5,795 bases of DNA, taken from NCBI GenBank assembly GCA_900767505.1, contig CAAFZG010000070.1:1-5795 (forward strand), read 5' to 3'. The notes below the pieces were generated by a model that was given only the letters and a program-made list of their open reading frames with translations, was not told the DNA's origin and ran no database searches. A program made the translations under genes and the position numbers. This DNA comes from Methanomassiliicoccales archaeon (GTDB lineage Archaea > Thermoplasmatota > Thermoplasmata > Methanomassiliicoccales > Methanomethylophilaceae). Below, piece by piece: positions 1 through 5,795 of this stretch; positions within the stretch are counted from its first letter, which is position 1; every line of letters starts with the position of its first letter.

Positions 1-1883
1 AGGTGGGCGGTGCGTATAATCCCGTTCTCGGTGAAGGTCTCGAAACCTTCGACCAGCCGTCCACGTCTCAGCAAGGGCTCCAGGAGCATGGCGGGCTCCC
101 CGTCGTATGTGCGTTCCATGCACACGCCGAGACTGTACGAGAGTGCATCGAGGACCCTTCCCATGGAGGAGCTCCTCACGCTCCGGTCCATCATCTTCGA
201 GAGCACGGCCGAGTCCCTATCGCTGAAATAATGGTTCTCGGAACCGTTCATGACGTCTATGGCGAACCTCAGTCTCCTCAGGTCGTACAATGCGCGTTCG
301 GAACCGAGCAGAGGTATGTACTCCAGATGGGCGGTCCTCTCGTATCCCTTCAGATCCGTCTTCAGGACCTCTCCGCCCCAGGCCATGCCGTCGTCGCCGT
401 GTCCCGTTCCGTCAAGGGCTATGCATGCGCATCCGTCCACGGAGCAGTCCGCCATGAGCGATGCCGCATGGGCCCAATGATGCTGCACCTCGATCAGTTC
501 GGCACCGTATTCCTCGGACAGTGTCTTGGCGAATCTCCTGTTGGAATAGCCCGGATGGAGGTCGATGGCGATAACCGACGGTTCGCATCCGACGAACTTC
601 ATCTGAGTGCGGACGGCTTCCTCCAGGTATTCCGGCACACCGATCTTCTCGCCGTTCCCGATGTACTGCGTGGGCCATATGGTCCCGCAGGATGCGACGG
701 AGCCTGTCAGGTTCTCCTGTGCGCCGAGTGCTACGGCATCGCCGTTTCCGAAGCCCACATCCAATCCGAACGGGATGCTCCCTCTCGATCTCCTGATGTA
801 TTGCGTGCGGTCGCCGAGCATCCTCATGACGGTGTCGTCCGCACGGTTCACGATCTCCTGATCGTGGAGCAGGTAGGCATCCGCACCGAGTTCTTTGATG
901 CGGACATCATCGATTATCATAGGTTCCCCCGGAAGGTTGGCGGATGTCATCACCAGCGCATCGTGCTTCAATCCGGAGAACAGGATGTGATGCATCCCTG
1001 TGTAGGGAAGGAACACGCCCATGTTGTCCAATCCGGGGGATACGGATTCGTTCCCGGGGATGTCGCGCTTTCCGACAAGGACGATGGGACGTTCCGGCGA
1101 CAAGAGCTTGGATTCCTCATCGGCAGTGGGCTCCGCATATCTTCTGACAGCATCAATGTCGCGGACCATGATCGCGAAGGGCTTCCGTTTCCTGCCGTAC
1201 CATTCCCTCATGTCGTCGATGCGGTCCAGGGTGCAGCATATGTGCATTCCGCCCCAGCCCTTTATGACGGCCCTGCAGCCGTCGTCCAGCATCTTCGCCA
1301 GTTCGCCGATGGAATCGTCGCGGATCACCGTCCCGTCGGGCAGCTCCAGGCGGTAGGACGGTCCGCATGCGGGACAGCACACGGTCTGGTGGTGGAACCT
1401 CCTGTCGGAAGGGTCCGTGAATTCCTTCGAACACTCCGGACAAATCGGGAATGCGTCCATCGTGGTCAGTCTGCGGTCATAGGGCATCCCCTTCAGAAGA
1501 GTGAATCTCGGACCGCAGTCCGTGCATGTGGTGAACGGGTATCTGGACCTGCGGCCGTTTCCCATGATCTCCGCTGCGCATCTCGGACAGACGCAGCTGT
1601 CTGCGGGGATCGATGCTCCGTGCCCTTTTCCGGACGAAGCCGCTATCGAGAATCCTGGATCCCCGGAGTATGCGCGGTCTTCTGTTTCGACGGAATCGAT
1701 CCTTGCGAGCGGCGGAAGGGACGAGCGCAGTTCTGAAAGCAGCTCGTCGCCGAGGTCCGTGTCTATGATGACGCACGATCCGTCGTTCCATACGGAACCG
1801 GATGCGCCGCAGGCAATCGCGGCACGATAGACCGCCGGCCTGAAACCGACGCCCTGGACAATGCCGCGGATCGTTATCCTCAT
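1..1883 (-). CDS. hypF: Carbamoyltransferase HypF, [NiFe]-hydrogenase maturation (3' end off window)
   Basis: HypF transfers a carbamoyl group from carbamoyl phosphate, through an adenylated intermediate, to the C-terminal cysteine of HypE, the first step in making the CN ligands of the [NiFe] site. It acts in the cytoplasm. 627 codons are visible. An N-terminal acylphosphatase domain carries RGIVQGVGFRP (6-16) and the WND Asn33. Two zinc-finger modules have CxxC pairs at C99/C102, C120/C123, C148/C151 and C170/C173. A YrdC-like domain follows, with KGWGGMH (208-214) and MTSANLPGEP (312-321). The Kae1-like domain has VQHHWAH (466-472) and ALDGTGHGDDG (489-499). Family members are about 750 residues, so roughly 120-130 C-terminal residues lie beyond the left edge. 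The ATG at 1883 is chosen because MRITIRGIVQGVGFRP is the usual N-terminus, and a TATA-like box lies about 25 nt upstream, which suggests a leaderless mRNA. The first zinc finger has 17, not 18, residues between its CxxC pairs. The identity is secure. Confidence 0.97.
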   Translation of the reverse strand, partial: MRITIRGIVQGVGFRPAVYRAAIACGASGSVWNDGSCVIIDTDLGDELLSELRSSLPPLARIDSVETEDRAYSGDPGFSIAASSGKGHGASIPADSCVCPRCAAEIMGNGRRSRYPFTTCTDCGPRFTLLKGMPYDRRLTTMDAFPICPECSKEFTDPSDRRFHHQTVCCPACGPSYRLELPDGTVIRDDSIGELAKMLDDGCRAVIKGWGGMHICCTLDRIDDMREWYGRKRKPFAIMVRDIDAVRRYAEPTADEESKLLSPERPIVLVGKRDIPGNESVSPGLDNMGVFLPYTGMHHILFSGLKHDALVMTSANLPGEPMIIDDVRIKELGADAYLLHDQEIVNRADDTVMRMLGDRTQYIRRSRGSIPFGLDVGFGNGDAVALGAQENLTGSVASCGTIWPTQYIGNGEKIGVPEYLEEAVRTQMKFVGCEPSVIAIDLHPGYSNRRFAKTLSEEYGAELIEVQHHWAHAASLMADCSVDGCACIALDGTGHGDDGMAWGGEVLKTDLKGYERTAHLEYIPLLGSERALYDLRRLRFAIDVMNGSENHYFSDRDSAVLSKMMDRSVRSSSMGRVLDALSYSLGVCMERTYDGEPAMLLEPLLRRGRLVEGFETFTENGIIRTAH

Positions 1884-1904
1884 GTTCCGCGGAAGGGCAT
1901 CGGG

Positions 1905-1910
1905 TTTAAT
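1905..1910 (-). promoter_or_regulatory. Putative TATA box of hypF
   Basis: On the minus strand the sequence reads ACCATTAAACCCG, and the ATTAAA core lies 22-27 nt upstream of the hypF ATG. That is the distance expected if transcription starts at or beside the start codon. No Shine-Dalgarno-like sequence is visible in the last 20 nt before the ATG, which agrees with a leaderless mRNA. The call rests on position and A/T content only. Confidence 0.45.
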
Positions 1911-1973
1911 GGTTCTTTGGTCAGGCCGGCAGTAGGTCGGAATGCTTTTCGGATGCGTCCCGATGGGGCGCGA

Positions 1974-2345
1974 TCATCTGGTCTTGTTCCCGCAAGCGCA
2001 TGCGGGCTGGATGTCGTTGGGCATGGACGGGGGCTTCTGTCTGTCCACGCTCAGGGTGCCGTCGGGGACCTCCAGGAAATCGGCGAGGTCCTGGTCGGAC
2101 GGGTATTCGCCGATCTGGATGACGACCTCGTCGTATACGGCGATCGGAAGCGATCCGAAACCGTCCTGGAGCACTATATCCGCGGCCTCTCCCTGGGGGA
2201 TGTCCGATTCGTCCGAGCACATGATCCTGTCGATGGTAATCCCTGCAGTTCTCAGTCTGTCGCAGGACTCATCGAATCTGGCGGTGTCCTTCGGATCCCG
2301 GGACCTGGAGCCCTCGGATTCATAAACCGTCATGTTGGGAACCAT
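1974..2345 (-). CDS. arsD: ArsD-family protein lacking the canonical metalloid-binding cysteines
   Basis: The 123-residue protein matches the thioredoxin-like fold of ArsD, an arsenite metallochaperone and weak ars-operon repressor. An MTVYES first strand (5-10) is followed by a helix ending RLRTAGITIDRI (30-41), then GFGSLPIAVYDEVVIQIGEYPSD (62-84), the counterpart of the ArsD block GLPL-DGE-AGRYP, and the helix QDLADFLEV. Classical ArsD has Cys12, Cys13 and Cys18 just after the first strand. Here that loop reads SEGSRSRD with no cysteine. The only cysteines are C28, C43, C116 and C118, the last two in a C-terminal ACACG tail. No arsA, arsB, arsC or arsR is nearby. Metalloid handling is therefore doubtful: it may be a diverged ArsD with another ligand or partner. 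The ATG at 2345 fits a TATA box 27 nt upstream, but Met5 (2333) is an alternative start. The family assignment comes from the fold pattern, not from a search. Confidence 0.75.
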   Translation of the reverse strand: MVPNMTVYESEGSRSRDPKDTARFDESCDRLRTAGITIDRIMCSDESDIPQGEAADIVLQDGFGSLPIAVYDEVVIQIGEYPSDQDLADFLEVPDGTLSVDRQKPPSMPNDIQPACACGNKTR

Positions 2346-2367
2346 GAGGCATCTATGGAATTCATCG

Positions 2368-2375
2368 CTTAAAAA
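2368..2375 (-). promoter_or_regulatory. Putative TATA box of the arsD-like gene
   Basis: The minus strand reads CTTTTTAAG, centred about 27 nt before the ATG at 2345, which fits a leaderless transcript. The T-run also lies just downstream of the ppa terminator hairpin, so the same bases could serve both ppa termination and arsD initiation. Confidence 0.45.
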
Positions 2376-2395
2376 GGTGTATAAGAAGATGGAAG

Positions 2396-2413
2396 CGGCC
2401 CCTTACGGGGCCG
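2396..2413 (-). terminator. Hairpin terminator of ppa
   Basis: There is a perfect 7-bp stem, CGGCCCC / GGGGCCG, closed by a GTAA loop of the stable GNRA class. It begins 17 nt after the ppa stop codon. On the minus strand it is followed by the pyrimidine-rich CTTCCATCTTCTT and, further on, by TTTTT. The stem is certain. A terminator role is inferred from its position and tail. Confidence 0.75.
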
Positions 2414-2430
2414 TTTGATAAGGAAGAAGC

Positions 2431-2961
2431 TCAGTTGAACGTCTTCTTGTACTTGTCGATCGTGTATTTGACGATCTCCTCTGCACCTTTGGCATCGACG
2501 GTGCCGTTGACCTCGGTGGTCTTGTTCTCCAGGGCCTTGTAGACTGTGAAGAAGTGGCACATCTCGTCGATGACATGCTTGGGGATCTCGGAGATGTCCT
2601 TGATGCCGTTGTAGACGGGATCTTTGTAGGGGACGGCGATGATCTTCTCGTCGTTGTCTCCTCCGTCGACCATCTTGATGGCACCGATAGGGCGGCATCT
2701 GACAAGGGTCATGGGGAGGATGGGCTCGGAGCAGATGACGAGGGCGTCCAGAGGGTCTCCGTCGTCGGCGTATGTCTTGGGTATGAATCCGTAGTTGGCA
2801 GGGTACTGGGTGGATGTGTACAGGATCCTGTCGAGCATGAGCATTCCTGTCTCTTTGTCCAACTCGTATTTCGTCTTGCTTCCCTTCGTGATCTCGATGA
2901 CGACCATGAAATCGTCGGATTTGATCTTCTCAGGGTCCATATCGTGCCAAATGTTGCTCAT
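2431..2961 (-). CDS. ppa: Inorganic pyrophosphatase, family I (soluble)
   Basis: This cytoplasmic enzyme hydrolyses pyrophosphate to two phosphates, pulling nucleotide, tRNA-charging and other biosynthetic reactions forward. The 176-residue length is normal for archaeal and bacterial family I enzymes. The signature DGDPLDA spans 67-73, giving metal ligands D67, D69 and D72. D99, D104 and K106 in the MVDGGDNDEK block match E. coli D97, D102 and K104. The motifs YPANYGFIP (53-61) and the conserved start region (KYELDKETG) are also present. The frame stays open upstream to a GTG at 3150, but those 63 extra residues are not pyrophosphatase-like. I chose the ATG at 2961 because MSNIWHDM is a typical N-terminus, AGAGG lies 6 nt upstream, and a TATA box is present. 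The gene ends in its own hairpin terminator. Identity is secure. Confidence 0.97.
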   Translation of the reverse strand: MSNIWHDMDPEKIKSDDFMVVIEITKGSKTKYELDKETGMLMLDRILYTSTQYPANYGFIPKTYADDGDPLDALVICSEPILPMTLVRCRPIGAIKMVDGGDNDEKIIAVPYKDPVYNGIKDISEIPKHVIDEMCHFFTVYKALENKTTEVNGTVDAKGAEEIVKYTIDKYKKTFN

Positions 2962-2967
2962 ATGAAG

Positions 2968-2972
2968 CCTCT
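2968..2972 (-). promoter_or_regulatory. Ribosome binding site of ppa, fixing the ATG start
   Basis: AGAGG on the minus strand lies 6 nt before the ATG at 2961 and matches part of the Shine-Dalgarno consensus. It supports this start over the upstream GTG at 3150. Confidence 0.5.
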
Positions 2973-2994
2973 GTATGTCCCATTCGTAGTTTGA

Positions 2995-3003
2995 TAGATA
3001 TAT
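2995..3003 (-). promoter_or_regulatory. Putative TATA box of ppa
   Basis: The minus strand reads CATATATCTATC, the clearest TATA-like stretch in the window. A start of transcription about 25 nt downstream would fall near 2974, just before the AGAGG site and the ATG at 2961. It begins 18 bp after the stop codon of the gene remnant at 3021-3146. Confidence 0.5.
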
Positions 3004-3020
3004 GTTCCCATCAAGCAGAT

Positions 3021-3146
3021 TCAGGGTCCGAGACAACCGACGGGGATGACATATACACCGTCCGGGCGTCTGTATCCGTACTTCGTCCCGGTCATGACGA
3101 TGAGAGCGGATGGCGGATCCAGGCGCGGGCCGTCGTTTTCGACAAT
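3021..3146 (-). pseudogene. 3' remnant of a lost gene, possibly an AAA+ (DUF4143-like) ATPase
   Basis: A minus-strand frame of 41 codons runs from the edge of the tandem repeat to a TGA at 3023-3021. It starts IVENDGPRLDPPS, continues to ALIVMTGTK and ends YGYRRPDGVYVIPVGCLGP. This is an ordered, protein-like sequence: a strand, a YGYRRPDG turn, a second strand, and the stop. From memory it resembles the last strands of AAA+ ATPases with a C-terminal DUF4143-type domain, but I could not test this. The codon just upstream in frame is TGA, made from the last bases of the repeat (AAGTGA), so there is no room for an N-terminus. An internal ATG (residue 18) could only give a 24-residue peptide, with no visible ribosome site. 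A truncated, non-functional gene end is the simplest reading. A real small protein is the alternative. Confidence 0.5.
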
Positions 3147-3238
3147 TCACTTTGTGTTTTTACGGTAAATCACTTTGTGTTTTTACGGTAAATCACTTTG
3201 TGTTTTTACGGTAAATCACTTTGTGTTTTTACCGTAGA
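3147..3238. repeat. Four tandem copies of a 23-bp repeat
   Basis: Copies lie at 3147-3169, 3170-3192, 3193-3215 and 3216-3238. The first three are identical, and the fourth, next to yigZ, differs at two positions. There are no spacers, so this is not a CRISPR array. Read on the minus strand, each unit consists of the dyad TTTACCGTAAA (5-bp arms around one base), then AA, then CACAAAGTG (3-bp arms around AAA), then A. The unit is very A/T-rich compared with its surroundings. The yigZ stop codon falls in copy four, and copy one abuts the gene remnant. Possible roles are an operator or protein-binding array, an iteron-like element, or a transposition or recombination scar. The sequence alone does not decide between them. 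Confidence 0.97.
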
Positions 3239-3876
3239 GAAGAATCCGATGAGATGTATTCGTCCCTTATCCTGTTGAGTCTCACATGACGTTCGGTCAG
3301 ATCTGTTATGCGTTTCTCGAACTCCTCGGTCCTGTCTATCGGCACCCAGGCCTTCACATCCACCTTGTCATAGTAGTCGCACTCGGGTTTCCTGGCCATG
3401 AGGTCGCGGCATTTGCTCTCGAACACGCTGTACCATGGGTAATCCGATGTGAACCTGTACACGGCGCAGGCGGAGTATCTGTATCTCTTCAGATCCGTCA
3501 CGGCGATCTTCGATGCTTCCGTGTATGCATGGACTAGCCCTCCGGTCCCCAGCAGCGTGCCTCCGAAGTATCTGACCACGACTACCATTATGTCGGTCAG
3601 ACCAGTCCCTTTGAGCGTGAACAGGATGGGTTTGCCTGCTGTTCCGGAAGGTTCCCCGTTGTCGCTGGACCTCTCCCTCATCTCGGAGCCGTTGAACACG
3701 GCGGCCCAGCAATAGTGTGTGGCGTTGCGGTATCTCTCGGACACGGATTCCAGGTTCGCCTGTATCGCCGCTTCGTCCGGGCACTGCATTGCGATCCCGA
3801 TGAAGCGCGATCCTTTGAGGGTCATCTCGCCCTCGTTCGGTTCGGCTATGGTTTCGTAATCGGAGATCCCGCTCAT
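3229..3876 (-). CDS. yigZ: YigZ/IMPACT-family protein (UPF0029, DUF1949)
   Basis: The 215-residue protein has the two-domain layout of bacterial and archaeal YigZ. The UPF0029 domain (about 18-130) carries KGSRFIG (21-27), HYCWAAV (54-60), DNGEPSGTAGKPIL (72-85) and the hallmark VVVVRYFGGTLLGTGGLVHAY (98-118). A ferredoxin-like DUF1949 domain follows at about 138-200. The eukaryotic homologue IMPACT regulates GCN2 kinase. The prokaryotic role is not settled, and ribosome or nucleic-acid binding has been proposed. The ATG at 3876 fits the usual N-terminus. A weak T-rich element (TTTTTCATC, 3906-3898) lies 22-30 nt upstream and overlaps the tail of the putP terminator. The stop TAA is formed inside the fourth, imperfect copy of the tandem repeat, so the last residues (SLR) come from repeat-border DNA. 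No hairpin terminator follows, unlike the neighbouring genes. Family identity is secure; function is not. Confidence 0.95.
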   Translation of the reverse strand: MSGISDYETIAEPNEGEMTLKGSRFIGIAMQCPDEAAIQANLESVSERYRNATHYCWAAVFNGSEMRERSSDNGEPSGTAGKPILFTLKGTGLTDIMVVVVRYFGGTLLGTGGLVHAYTEASKIAVTDLKRYRYSACAVYRFTSDYPWYSVFESKCRDLMARKPECDYYDKVDVKAWVPIDRTEEFEKRITDLTERHVRLNRIRDEYISSDSSLR

Positions 3877-3900
3877 AGGTCACGGGAATGCTGATGTGAT

Positions 3901-3929
3901 GAAAAAGGAAACGGAGGCCCCGAAGGGCC
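3901..3929 (-). terminator. Hairpin terminator of putP
   Basis: The 5-bp stem GGCCC / GGGCC (3929-3925 and 3920-3916) is closed by TTCG, the very stable C(UUCG)G tetraloop. It begins 16 nt after the putP stop codon. The minus strand then runs TCCGTTTCCTTTTTC. Stem, loop and T-rich tail all agree with a terminator. Confidence 0.8.
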
Positions 3930-3945
3930 AGTTCGTTGTGGATTC

Positions 3946-5481
3946 TCACTCGGGATCCTTGTACGCCTGAGCTGCATCGAACTCGTCCAGAGCCTCCTGG
4001 GACGGGGGCTCCGTGAGGAGTGCGACGACGATTCCGACGATGAGGGATATGACGAATCCGGGGAAGAGGGAGTACAGGCCTGTGAATCCCATGAACGTCT
4101 CCCAGAATACCACGACGGCGAATCCGGTGACGATGGATGCGAGTGCACCCTTGATGTTCATGCGCTTCCAGAACAGGGCGAGGATCATGACAGGCGAGAA
4201 TGCCGATCCGAATCCGGCCCATGCGTACGAGACCAGCCCCATGATGTTGTTGCTTCCGGAGAATGCGATTACCATTCCGAGGATCGAGATCGCCACGACG
4301 ATACCCCTGGAGATCCATGTGAGCTTGGCGTCGCTGAGATCGACTTTCTTGCTCCTCCTGAGGATGTCGTTTGTGATCGACGAAGCCGATACCAGGAGCT
4401 GGGAACTGGCGGTGGACATGACTGCGGACAGGATGTCCGCGAAGACTATTCCGAGAACGAACGGCGAGAACAGCAGTTCGGCCATCTTGATGAAGACCTC
4501 TTCGTTGTTGACGGTCAGTCCAGTGGCCGCTCCGAGGCTGCCTCCGTGAGTGGGGTCCACAATCTGGATTCCGTGCTCGGGGATGTACACTCCTGCGATG
4601 ACGGCGAGGAGGGAGACGAATCCGAGGGCGAGGATACCCCAGACGAGGGACACCCTGCGTGCGACCTTGATCTCATCCACCCTTCTGATGGACATGTATC
4701 TGACGACGATGTGAGGCATTCCGAAGTAACCGAATCCCCACGCGAGACCGGATATCAGGACGATGGCCGAGATCGGTGTTCCGTTGTTGAACAGCGGGTT
4801 GATGTATCCTTCGATTCCGATGGAGTCCCATCCTGCGGTGAGGTTGTCCCATCCGAAGTCTCCGATGGCGGCCAGCGGGACGAAGACGATGACACAGACC
4901 ATGAGGATGGCCTGGAAGAAATCGGTCCAGCAGACGGCCTTGTATCCTCCGAGGAATGTGTACAGGATGATGACGATACCTCCTATGAGGATACCGAGAG
5001 TCATTCCCATGTCGGGGATCAGGACGCTGAGGACTGTACCGCAGCTCTTGAATCCGGATGCGACATAGATTGTGAAGAAGAACAGGATTACGATCGCGCA
5101 GACGAACCTTATGAGTCCCTTCTCGTCACCGAAACGGTTGGAGAAGAACTCGGGCATCGTGAGTGCGTTCTTTGATACGAATGAGTGTTTTCTGAGTCTT
5201 TTTGCGACGAACAGCCAGGAACAGTATGATCCGATGAGCAGTCCGACTCCGATCCAGACCTGTCCGAGACCGGCCATGACGATCGAACCGGGAAGTCCCA
5301 TTAGGAGCCATCCGCTCATATCGGATGCCTGTGCGGACATCGCGCTTACATAAGGGCCGAGGGATCTCCTTCCGAGGATGTAGTCCTCGAGGCTGTCCTC
5401 TTTCTTCTTCCAGAAATGGAGTCCGATGAGGATCAGCGCAATGAAATAGATCACAAAGGCCACGAGGGTCGATGCTTCCAT
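3946..5481 (-). CDS. putP: Sodium/proline symporter PutP (SSS family)
   Basis: This is an inner-membrane Na+-coupled proline importer of the sodium:solute symporter family, with the LeuT fold. At 511 residues it is close to E. coli PutP (502) and shares long blocks with it: DYILGRRSLGP (33-43), ASDMSGWLLMGLPG (52-65), LFFFTIYVASG (133-143), ILYTFLGGYKAV (172-183), GWGLGYFG-like AWGFGYFGMPHI (247-258) and LVSYAWAGFG (416-425). D54, S56 and G57 correspond to the Na+-linked D55, S57 and G58. S356 and T357 (SAVMSTASSQ) match S340 and T341. About 13 hydrophobic segments are expected. The ATG at 5481 is preferred over the GTG at 5499 because a TATA box at 5509-5520 predicts a transcript start near 5490, downstream of the GTG. 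Proline could serve as nutrient or osmolyte. Related substrates cannot be excluded, but similarity to PutP is high throughout. Confidence 0.95.
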   Translation of the reverse strand: MEASTLVAFVIYFIALILIGLHFWKKKEDSLEDYILGRRSLGPYVSAMSAQASDMSGWLLMGLPGSIVMAGLGQVWIGVGLLIGSYCSWLFVAKRLRKHSFVSKNALTMPEFFSNRFGDEKGLIRFVCAIVILFFFTIYVASGFKSCGTVLSVLIPDMGMTLGILIGGIVIILYTFLGGYKAVCWTDFFQAILMVCVIVFVPLAAIGDFGWDNLTAGWDSIGIEGYINPLFNNGTPISAIVLISGLAWGFGYFGMPHIVVRYMSIRRVDEIKVARRVSLVWGILALGFVSLLAVIAGVYIPEHGIQIVDPTHGGSLGAATGLTVNNEEVFIKMAELLFSPFVLGIVFADILSAVMSTASSQLLVSASSITNDILRRSKKVDLSDAKLTWISRGIVVAISILGMVIAFSGSNNIMGLVSYAWAGFGSAFSPVMILALFWKRMNIKGALASIVTGFAVVVFWETFMGFTGLYSLFPGFVISLIVGIVVALLTEPPSQEALDEFDAAQAYKDPE

Positions 5482-5508
5482 TATACCGGAAGCCCGCACG
5501 CTGGAGCA

Positions 5509-5520
5509 GGTTAAAATATG
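5509..5520 (-). promoter_or_regulatory. Putative TATA box of putP
   Basis: The minus strand reads CATATTTTAACC, centred about 34 nt before the ATG at 5481. Transcription would be expected to start near 5490, giving a leader of about 9 nt and placing the GTG at 5499 outside the mRNA. Confidence 0.5.
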
Positions 5521-5533
5521 AATCCCCGGGTGA

Positions 5534-5573
5534 GGGAAAAAGAAACGGCGTTAATACTTGTTAATCAACGCCG
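5534..5573 (-). terminator. Hairpin terminator of the right-edge gene
   Basis: The stem CGGCGTTGAT / ATTAACGCCG is 10 bp with one G-U pair (5573-5564 and 5555-5546) around an 8-nt loop. It begins 15 nt after the stop codon at 5589. On the minus strand it is followed by TTTCTTTTTCCC. It is the strongest terminator-like structure in the window and separates this gene from putP. Confidence 0.85.
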
Positions 5574-5588
5574 GTTGTTGTCTGGCCT

Positions 5589-5795
5589 TCAGATGGCGCT
5601 CACGTCGATGAGTGCCTTCCTTGTATCGGCCCTGCCGAGGATGGCACCGTAGATCTTGGTGAAAGACACAGTGTCCTTGATGAGCTCGGGGTCCACGTCA
5701 TCCTCGGCATAGAGCATGCCTATGACCTCGATGTGCGTCTTCTCGCCGGATGCCTTGAGCTTTTCAAGATCCTTGCGTTTGAGTCTCACGATACG
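5589..5795 (-). CDS. Unidentified protein, C-terminal 68 residues (5' end off window)
   Basis: The minus-strand frame is open to the right edge and ends with TGA at 5591-5589. The visible part begins RIVRLKRKDLEKLKASGEK, a basic, probably helical stretch. It continues with HIEVIGMLYAEDDVDPELIK, including an acidic AEDDVDPE turn, and ends VSFTKIYGAILGRADTRKALIDVSAI. A GTG at 5789 could be a start, but the frame continues upstream and nothing marks it as the true N-terminus, so I treat the gene as partial. No membrane segment or cysteine is visible. I do not recognise the family. Codon use looks like the neighbouring genes, and the strong terminator just downstream argues that it is a real, expressed gene. 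Confidence 0.65.
   Translation of the reverse strand, partial: RIVRLKRKDLEKLKASGEKTHIEVIGMLYAEDDVDPELIKDTVSFTKIYGAILGRADTRKALIDVSAI

Noticed and set aside
3..1736. A 577-codon open frame on the plus strand
   Set aside because: It lies exactly opposite hypF in the same codon register. Its product has no family motifs, while the minus strand shows every HypF domain in order. It is a by-product of the codon use of hypF.
1955..1971. Hairpin after the arsD-like stop codon (GCG-C-CCC / GGG-A-CGC) as a terminator
   Set aside because: The stem has a mismatch and a 3-nt loop and is not followed by a T-run, so it does not match the other terminators.
2962..3150. N-terminal extension of pyrophosphatase to a GTG at 3150
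   Set aside because: The extra 63 residues are Arg-rich and unlike any pyrophosphatase. The GTG lies in the repeat, and a ribosome site and TATA box support the ATG at 2961.
3147..3238. CRISPR array
   Set aside because: The repeats are directly adjacent with no spacers, and no cas gene is visible.
4546..5175. A 209-codon acidic open frame on the plus strand
   Set aside because: It is antisense to the well-supported putP gene, and its Asp/Glu/Ser-rich repetitive composition is what reverse-reading membrane-protein codons produces.
5482..5499. GTG start for putP six codons upstream
   Set aside because: The TATA box at 5509-5520 predicts transcription starting downstream of this GTG, and MEASTLVAFV is a normal PutP start.

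Overview
The window looks like chromosomal DNA from an archaeon, most likely a methanogen of the Thermoplasmata / Methanomassiliicoccales type. The evidence is indirect. Start codons are preceded by archaeal TATA-like boxes, several at the 24-30 nt distance expected for leaderless mRNAs, and GC content is moderate to high (estimated by eye). The window also carries the hydrogenase-maturation gene hypF and a family I pyrophosphatase. The lineage assignment is inference, because no rRNA or methanogenesis gene is present.

All recognisable genes lie on the minus strand, so transcription runs from right to left. In that order they are: the 3' end of an unidentified gene (1-5795 edge to 5589); a hairpin terminator; a PutP-type sodium/proline symporter (5481-3946); a hairpin terminator; a YigZ/IMPACT-family protein (3876-3229); a four-copy 23-bp tandem repeat (3238-3147); a 41-codon open fragment that looks like the 3' remnant of a lost gene, possibly an AAA+ ATPase (3146-3021); inorganic pyrophosphatase (2961-2431); a hairpin terminator; an ArsD-family protein without the canonical metalloid-binding cysteines (2345-1974); and the first 627 codons of the carbamoyltransferase HypF (1883 to the left edge).

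Most genes seem to be single transcription units, each with its own promoter and terminator, rather than one operon. The three hairpin terminators all begin 15-17 nt after their stop codons. The yigZ gene is the exception: its stop codon lies inside the tandem repeat. There is no obvious shared pathway. HypF makes the cyanide ligands of [NiFe]-hydrogenases, pyrophosphatase drives biosynthesis, PutP imports proline, and YigZ and the ArsD-like protein are of uncertain role.

The least ordinary part is 3021-3238, where a young, nearly perfect tandem array joins the end of yigZ to a decapitated gene fragment. It looks like a scar of an insertion, deletion or repeat expansion. I do not see a complete undescribed multi-gene system here.
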